NCBI GenBank assembly: GCA_037043455.1
Contig: JAWPHD010000004.1
Span: forward strand, 226,001 to 290,000
Direction: 5' to 3'
From: Cyrtodaria siliqua
Taxonomy: Eukaryota; Mollusca; Bivalvia; Adapedonta; Hiatellidae
Length of the DNA: 64,000 nt
Under the pieces are notes generated by a model. The model saw only the letters and a program-made list of their open reading frames with translations, was not told the DNA's origin and did not search any database. Shown in pieces: positions 56,941 through 64,000 of the stretch (positions are counted from its first letter, which is position 1; each line of letters starts with the position of its first letter). Made by a program: the position numbers and the translations under genes.

Positions 56941-56944
56941 TACG

Positions 56945-57065
56945 TTATCAAGAACGTCTCCTGAATGTTTAATTTACCAAAATAAATTAATGCCAGGGTT
57001 TTCATACGCTTTAGCACAATATGGTTAAACGTGATCTTTAACGGCAGTAGGACTAAAGGTTTTGT
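56945..57065 (-). mobile_element. Penelope-like RT fragment, minus strand
   Basis: The reverse complement resembles the RT stretch at 6000-6100 (the TTAAAGATCACGTTTAACCA region, then a GAAAACCCTGGCATTAATTT region and a CAGGAGACGTTC end), with frameshifts. Confidence 0.45.
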
Positions 57066-57179
57066 AGTGGTGGAAGCACTAGAATTAAAAATAAAACGCG
57101 TTTTATGAGGATGTGTGGTGTAGTTCTGGAATCAAGTACATAGTCGAAAATATGTTCTGAACGATATTTTATGTTGAGT

Positions 57180-58420
57180 TTGTCACCTGCTAGCCTGAGT
57201 GAAGTTATTGATGCGTTTAATAATACATCTCGGTATCTACTCAATATTGATAATCAGTTCTATGCTCATATTGATTACTTACGTTTATCCACCAGAGCTC
57301 ACGTTGAATAAAACCAAAAGTTCGTATACTGAAGCAGCATTCCTCGATCTCCATCTCTCGATTTCTAATAATGTCATGCATACTAAAATCTATCATTAGG
57401 GAGATGACTTCAACTTTAACATCGTTAACTATCCACACCTGGATGGGGATGTACATCGTGCTTTTTTATACGGGGTTTATATCTCCCAGCTCATCCGTTT
57501 TGCTACAGCCTGTAATGATGTATAGACTTCAATCATATAAACTTCTTCAGCAGTGTTTTTGTTATCATAAACTACGTAGATCTTACTCAAAATACTACCG
57601 CCGCAACGAAAAACTACTGGAGAAGTACAACACCAACCTTAAAACACTTCTGCGACTAGGAATATCACAACTCTTATTTTAAGGTGAACTAAAATACACT
57701 TCGGAAGTTAAAGGGAACTGGCGGATTTCCTGACCACTTTACAAAATTAATCAGGAAGTTCGGTACGACTCTGTTCGGTACGACTCTTGAGCACTGCATG
57801 TTTAATGATTGGTCCCTTTACAGTCAGCCACTACGCTTCACTTTTCCCTTGTGCGATGACTGGGCCACCTCTTGGTACTATACGATTACACCTACTGAAA
57901 TCCCGACCAAGGGAGGTAGGTGCATGAGGTTTCGTCCCTCGGGTTTTCTGGTCGTACCCTAGATTGGTTTTCTCTTTGGCTGCAACTGCTGTGGATGTTC
58001 AGTACAATTCTGGATACATCCTGAGATATTTATTATTGTGTATTTAGGTTTATAACAACATCTTTTTGTTTCTTTTGCCAGTTTCTCTGGATGTGGACTT
58101 GATTGTTAGAGAATTTGTTTTGATGGGATATAGTTTTGTTTACACTGTCTTGTCGCTCGACGCTGAAGAGAGGATAATAGCGAGTGAAGAGAGGATAACA
58201 GCGAGGATTGTGTACGCATAAAATCGATTCAAGCTAACCTGTAGGGCTTATTCCCTACGTTCCAAGTCGGTAACCCTGTCTTCACCACCCTTTATGTTGT
58301 ATTTCGTCTTTTTCGTTGTATAATTAATAGTGCTCCTTGTTTGTAGTACAATGCGGACCTACGATACCATTGCGTTTGGACGTTTTGGTTTCTATAGAAC
58401 CCTATATCTCATTTTTGTTA
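57180..58420 (+). mobile_element. Penelope-like element, second subfamily, RT palm to 3' UTR
   Basis: Starts within the palm (SEVIDAFNNTSRYL; the DD pair is lost), then thumb pieces (RRSYSKYYRRNEKLLEKYNT, 57568-57627) and the UTR with CGCTTCACTTTTCCCTTGTG, CCGACCAAGGGAGGTAGGTG and TACGATACCATTGCGTTTGG. Closely related to the copy at 53060. Confidence 0.7.
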
Positions 58421-58659
58421 ACGAGCCTTGAAAGTGGTGCACCTATTGATATGCTTGGAAACAATATCATCGTCAGCAGATTGAACTGGAGTATACGAAC
58501 TAGGGCGCACAAGTTTCATAGATAAAACATTGATGTAATATACGCGTCAAATAATAATTGCAGTATTAATAGCTTTATCAGCAGAAACTGAAACAAATTT
58601 GCGATGAAATTCTTGATTTCTTGGATACCCGATTTTAAATACGCATTGAAAATCTGTGT

Positions 58660-60130
58660 CACGGAGCTGATACAAAAAGATACAAGTATTGGACAGGAAA
58701 AGCAGCATTCAAGGACGACAGTCAACCACAAAACACAAAAACCAAAACGCAAACAGACAAACGAGAAGGCAAAATTAATAACAAATGCAAACAACATCAC
58801 AAACACAAAAGGGTTTACAATAGGGCTACCGCCTTGGAACGGTCAGTGGCAACAAAGGCCACGGGGGGTTTAATCCGGTTCTAGGGTGCACCAAACCTCA
58901 CATTTACCCTACTGTCAACCCGTTAAAACAGGACAGTGTAAAATAAAGAAATCCCCGCCATGATCTAATCTCTAACCATAAAGGCAGCATCAATAGGCAA
59001 TATAAGTAAAACACAAATATGCTCGTGTAAATATAATACAAAAACACACTAGCATAGAAAGCCACACTGAATGTACTCAATGACTTGGCAGAAGCCAGAG
59101 CAACAAGAGAATAAACCATTAAAGGCACGACAAGAAAGATCATTGACAAATATCAAACGCCACCGTCCCATTGGGCTTTAGGTAGGCGTCATCAAAGGGT
59201 CCACAGCCTGTCCGGTCATCGTACAATTAAAGAGAAAAGCATAGTGGCGAACTGTAAAATGGTCCGCCACCAAGCATGCAGAACGTTGCAAAATGATAGG
59301 GTCATAATCTCTTTTGATAAACTTTTTCACAAGTTTAACAAAGCTAGTACGAAAGTGATCATGACCAAGAATCTTACGAAGTTTATAAATCACATCACCA
59401 TAGAAGTCAGGTTATGATAGTCCTTGTCGCAGAAGAGTCCTTAACTTACTTTTATATTTGGAAAGTAGATCAGGGTTGCAATCATACAATTTTGCAAATG
59501 TTTTACGATGTTTATGGTTGAGTACCTGTTTAGTTATACAAAGATTACGAATATTAAAGTCCTCAACTCGAGTACAAGCTCTTGAAATACGAATAGGTTG
59601 AGACACATACGCCCCATAAGAGTTGCTCGGGAAACATCCCCATCCAAGTTGGGATAATTAACAATGTCAAAATTAAAATCATCTCTCTTGTCATAGATAT
59701 TGCTAATTAGTTCACCATTTTCAATCGAGAGATCTAAATCAAGAAAAGAAGCGTTATTATCAGATATATTAGCTTTCTTAACCTGAAGTTTTTTAGGGTA
59801 AATATTATTAACCATAGTTGGAAAGAAAGGGTTGTCAATGTTCAATATGTTATCCAGATACCGAAAGGTGTCATTAAAGGCTTCAATAACATCTGCCTGG
59901 GTATCTGGTGAAAGACTCAACATGAAATCTCTTTCATAGCAAAATAAAAACAAATCTACGACAAGTGGTGCACAGTTCGAACCCATAGTGATACCAACAA
60001 TTTGTCTATAAACGGTGGTTCCATACCTGACGAAAATATTATCTAATAGGAAAATGAGGTAATACGGCGGCGTACCTTGGCATACTCCACTACCCTCGTG
60101 AGTAACATCGGAATCTGAACTTGAAAAAAA
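58660..60130 (-). mobile_element. Penelope-like element copy (RT palm, thumb, C-terminus, 3' UTR)
   Basis: Leftward from about 60075: IFLLDNIFVRYGTTVYRQIV, GITMGSNCAPLVVDLFLFCY, FRYLDNILNID (one catalytic Asp changed, DD to DN), YDKRDDFNFDIVNYPNLDGD, then thumb IRISRACTRVEDFNIRNLCI and the C-terminal segment LGHDHFRTSFVKLVKKFIKR ending QAVDPLMTPT at 59178. The 3' UTR follows to about 58660. The least damaged RT in the window, but catalytically dead at DN. Confidence 0.85.
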
Positions 60131-60164
60131 AAAGAAAGTCTTAAAAGTCGAAATCTGCATTACA

Positions 60165-61015
60165 AATGATGATCAAGGTGGGTAGGTGGTAAATTTAACA
60201 AATTTTTACACGAAATTATTACATGATATTTTATTCTTAAAATGCATCAGAATGCGCAAACCGTTGTTTTTATTGCAAAATTTTCTCGGGCACCACCGTT
60301 TATTGAGTATTGAAGTTGAATGTATGAGGCTCCCATGACACGTCAAAGGCTCACGTCGCGAGACAGAAACATAGAATCATGTCTAGGCGTATTTACCAAT
60401 CAAAAACAGAAAATAGCATTTGCTTTATTCAAGTGCTATTAAAGTAACATGGCAATGTTTTTCACATAATGTAATCGCTCGACATTGAAACTTTATTTTA
60501 TATACTTATATATTTATTAGCCCGTGGCTTTGTACATTGCACCGTGGACTTTCAATCCAGATATGGCATGTTCGAACTACATTTGGCGTACTTTTTTTGC
60601 CGGGTTCTCCGGTTCAACCAATTTTAAGTAAAGACTACGCTAACATTGTCATCCCTGCCATCGAGAGAGATTTATATAAGATATATACATTGCTTCGTAA
60701 TCGATGTAAAATAAATGAATAAATACTGAAAAGGTGATCCAACGGAAGCAATAAACAAGAGAAAATAGTAGCAGACTCGGTTTTATTGAGTTTGTTCATG
60801 AGAGGTAATTATAAGATGCAACACGCCTTCTAGCACAGGTTTAAGCGATATTCTACTTTAAAGCAACATGGAATGGGCTTGATGATCCCAAATGACCAGT
60901 AAATAGTAACACTACTGATTTTATAGTCGGGCGACTTTTTACGGCCGCCACACAGCAATAAATGAAGTTAGCCTGCTTTATACCTCACGGTATTCGTGTC
61001 ATCTATCGTTCGAAC
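60165..61015. other. No gene recognised; short R2 trace near 60774-60815
   Basis: A GACTCGGTTTTATTGAG stem-loop and TTCATGAGAGGTA near 60776 look like a remnant of R2 in minus orientation. Nothing else is identifiable. Confidence 0.35.
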
Positions 61016-61019
61016 ACAT

Positions 61020-61165
61020 TAATTTAGTCGATAGTAGATAGTAGAAATTGGGCAGAGTTACCGGATTCCTACATATATATTTTTATCCGTTTCTTGATTT
61101 GCGCTATGCTTCATAGTAAGACGCTATGTTGATGAGTCGTTTAACACCATTTCAACTCGATTATT
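61020..61165 (+). mobile_element. Decayed SINE related to 34285-34604
   Basis: GGGCAGAGTTACCGGATTCC and TGTTGATGAGTCGTTTAACA correspond to the body and tail of the full SINE; the head is absent and divergence is high. Confidence 0.55.
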
Positions 61166-61620
61166 CTGTTATCGATTACTTATGTTATTGTTTACCTATT
61201 CTACCACTAATATGTTAGATGCATATGCCAAAGTATATACTAAGATTTATTTTGGTTTATAGCTTTCCTGGCCATGCGGTAGCTTTCTTGTTTTACAGTG
61301 TTCGATTTCGTGATTGGCTAGGTAAATAGTATGGGAACATGTTACATGAAGTACACGTGTCCATATGGGTCCATATATTTTTCCGAAACTGCAACAAAAT
61401 TGCAGTTTGCCGCCGTATTAGCAATTAAAAGAGTTTTAAAGTTAGGGGCCTAACTTGCAATTGGCACAATCAGACGTACTGGAATTAAAAGAATCCATAA
61501 AAATGTGTTGACTATTCAGAACAACAATATGGCGCAATTATAAAACATTATAAACTGAACATAATTAGATAAAGACCACATTTCCTCCAATATGGCCGCC
61601 TAAAATGCATGAAATTAAAG

Positions 61621-61631
<11 letters not shown>

Positions 61632-61678
<47 letters not shown>
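61632..61678. repeat. (AG)n microsatellite
   Basis: Uninterrupted AG dinucleotides over about 45 bp. Confidence 0.95.
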
Positions 61679-61683
<5 letters not shown>

Positions 61684-61800
61684 GGGCTCACGGAACCGTT
61701 GTTTGAGGGACATCCGCCGGCCTCAGACCCACGGATGGGGGACTTAAAATCATTGAAAAACATTTGGGGGACATTTTCAGGTCCCCCAAATGTCATCCCT

Positions 61801-61888
61801 TTAAACACAGGAACTGGTCACTTAATTGTCTATACAATTATAATAATAGAAGGCAAAAATTAAAAGTGACCAGTTCCTGTGCCTTTAA
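61801..61888. mobile_element. Mini inverted-repeat element of about 85 bp with TTAA ends
   Basis: CACAGGAACTGGTCACTT on the left faces AAGTGACCAGTTCCTGTG on the right (a perfect 18-bp inverted repeat), with TTAA at 61801-61804 and 61885-61888. A separate hairpin, CATTTGGGGGAC...GTCCCCCAAATG, lies just before it (61760-61792). Confidence 0.6.
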
Positions 61889-61984
61889 ACAGTGCATTAA
61901 GTCCTCATTCGCTCAGATTTCATTTTTCTCTGGAGTCCCCCAAAAAAATGAAAAATCTATGTGAGAGAGTATCTCACTGTTGAG

Positions 61985-63050
61985 TTAACTCCCATGGGTT
62001 AATTGGGTTAACTCCCTTGGGCCAGCCAGATTTTTACAGCGAAAAAATCCGAGGCGCACCGGCTGATCATATGATCATCCAGACGTTTGTTTACTTTCGC
62101 TACGTTTGTATTGAAAATCAAGCGTCGAAGATGATCAAGACTAAATATATCAGAATTCCGTATCCGGTTTCGCTCCTGCACGAAATGTGAAGGTAATTTA
62201 ACTTGTTTCAGTCATAAGACAGTGACGAAGACGTAATGATGTTTACTAGTTTGAAGCCTTCAAACCGTGGAATCTTGAAGTTGTTTTTAGCATCCAAAAT
62301 AAAGCGTGTCCGAATTTACGTCAACTTTTTACGCTAACATTTTACAATTGCTTGCACCAGTTAATAGTTAATTGCGTCAGATCAGATCGGATATTACTAA
62401 AAGTTGATAATTTGTTATAAAAATGGCCATGTTTATTCATAATCAATCGATTTACTTTGACACTGCGAAGCGAAAGCGAACCGGAAGTTTACCGACATAA
62501 CAATCTCGTTTTGATTTTTTTTCATGTGATTTTCGAATAATTTGATATTTTCTCATTTTATATGTTTTAATCGCGAATAAATGGATCTGAACGAATTTAC
62601 ATGAGATTTTAAATGAAATATAAATAATTGTATTTTCGTTACGAACCGACATGGTGAAAATGGATTTCCCGACTTCGGTGCAACAATTTGTTCCATTTGC
62701 CTTTTCATGCGATTTTTGAGATTTTAATGCGAGAATATTGCGGCCTAGAGTGATCCCTGAGTAGGACTCCTAGAGACAGTGGATAGCTCCCTCTTCTAAG
62801 ATACCAAGGAGGGAGTCTCAGCCACGGTGGCTGGAAGAGAGTTCCACAGGGGTACTGTTCTGGGGAAGAAATCGTGTTTTGTAGATGTCTGAATAAGTTG
62901 AAAACTGTCTGTACTTCTTTGAATGGGCTGATATGGTCCTCAATACAAACTAGGTCAAGTATATTTTCTCACAATTGCAGTTAGTGGAACCTTTATAAAA
63001 ATCATGTAATTTTGTTGAAATCCTTTAAAACCTTTATTTTGTCTGAAAAA
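61985..63050. other. No gene recognised
   Basis: No coding region or repeat that I can support. Confidence 0.4.
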
Positions 63051-63057
63051 CCTTTAA

Positions 63058-63560
63058 AGGGACAATGTCCGTAACTTTTAGCTTATAAAACACACACTAA
63101 TTATGTTCGCAAACATTACAATCTAAACATTATTGAATATTTACTAATTAAAAGCACGATTGTTTGACGGAATTCAATCGCGGTACAAAAAAAAGGAAAA
63201 AACACTTTGTGCGTTCGAACTCGTAGTCCAATTAAAAATACACTCGCAGTAATAATAGTGAGCGTGAAGTAGCCGACATCGCCCCCAACTGAGCTAAGTG
63301 GGCTATACATATTACGCAGTACATACTTTGATGAAAACCTACTGCGCTAATGGAAGTCACGTGATCGTAGAAAAGGTAAATATTGTGGGTCCCACTTTTT
63401 GTACAAATAGTAATTTAAATTTTTTTTTTAAACTCACGAATGTATTTGTACAGACTTCTTAGGGTCTATGCTCATGTTTTTATGTATACATTTCATTGAA
63501 TAAAAATCAGACAGTTATTTGGTTATGCTCAATATCTGCTTACTTACGGACGGTGTCCCT
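63058..63560. mobile_element. TTAA-flanked MITE, 503 bp, with tRNA-like segment
   Basis: Ends AGGGACAATGTCCGTAA and TTACGGACGGTGTCCCT are inverted repeats; TTAA flanks at 63054-63057 and 63561-63564. Inside, on the minus strand, CCCACTTAGCTCAGTTGGGG and GAGTTCGAACGC at about 63205-63305 resemble Pol III A and B boxes, perhaps an engulfed tRNA-like sequence. Confidence 0.75.
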
Positions 63561-63564
63561 TTAA

Positions 63565-64000
63565 AAGCCTGTAATTTTCTCTTGAAACCTTTTGTTCTTT
63601 CTATTTGTTAGTTACTGAATAAATGGTCCATTCTGCATTACATTAATCAAAATCAAAATGATTGAAGCTATTAGAAATTTACAGTTATGTATGTAATACT
63701 ACTTCATGCCATCATGGGTTTTTCAGAATGTTGTTGCCTTTGCGAGACCATTGTGGGATCCATAAGATCTACTCCCAAAGTGGAACCTATAATGGTCTGG
63801 TAAGCATGCAGCATTTCTGAGACTCAAGATGAAGTGAGAACTAAAAACATTTAATTTACTAAAAACCAACATTTATAAAAACATTTATTTTTATCTGAGC
63901 CTGCTAGGAGGCAGGCCTGCAATTGCGTTAAAAAAATATCAGAATAATGACATGATGTCAATTAAAATTTATATTTACAATTTTGTTGTGTTAACTTTAT
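63565..64000. other. No gene recognised
   Basis: AT-rich end of the window without a supportable feature. Confidence 0.4.

Noticed and set aside
1..64000. CRISPR arrays, rRNA genes or bacterial operons
   Set aside because: No regularly spaced identical short repeats with unique spacers and no rRNA-like sequence; the mobile elements are all of eukaryotic type.

Overview
This window is animal genomic DNA, most likely from a bivalve mollusc. That is an inference from the tRNA-derived SINEs, the dense Penelope-like elements and the TTAA-flanked MITEs. I recognise no intact host gene. Nearly everything supportable is a transposable element, a repeat, or a dead copy of one.

The centrepiece is a 17.3-kb Polinton/Maverick (adintovirus-like) element at 12496-29819. 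It has terminal inverted repeats of about 275 bp whose tips are themselves palindromes. Inside are, left to right: a two-helix membrane protein (-), a fibre-like protein (-), a minor-capsid candidate (-), a conserved tail-anchored virion-type protein (+), a coiled-coil/membrane protein (-), the double-jelly-roll major capsid protein (+), the packaging ATPase (+), four small proteins (+), a small basic protein (-), the integrase (+), protein-primed DNA polymerase B (-) and a Cys-rich protein (+). Virion genes lie on the left, replication and integration genes on the right, and many genes are paired head-to-head over 40-60 bp AT-rich spacers. Most genes of any length carry frameshifts or in-frame stops, so this is a fossil. 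The capsid gene is split by a 3.2-kb DNA transposon with an imperfect 8-bp target duplication; that insert carries a ~190-bp satellite, which in turn contains a SINE. A deletion has fused the 3' ends of the integrase and polymerase genes. A 65-bp Penelope-like 3' end and a ~480-bp repeat have also landed inside the element. No maturation protease was recognised.

Both flanks (1-12490 and 29830-64000) are an archive of mobile DNA. There are about fourteen fragments of Penelope-like elements in two subfamilies, with an N-terminal GIY-YIG nuclease followed by the reverse transcriptase (the permuted Naiad-type order). A repeat family of unknown class, called R2 here, has conserved stem-loops and nine copies or fragments. 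Other elements are: a LINE tail; a candidate solo LTR; a 2.47-kb foldback element with a perfect 8-bp duplication; a 2.4-kb TTAA-flanked element with a THAP domain (Kolobok-like) abutting a TTAA MITE; an 881-bp foldback element built of short inverted arrays; a 320-bp tandem repeat; several SINEs; and more MITEs. The many target-site duplications give a readable order of nested insertions.
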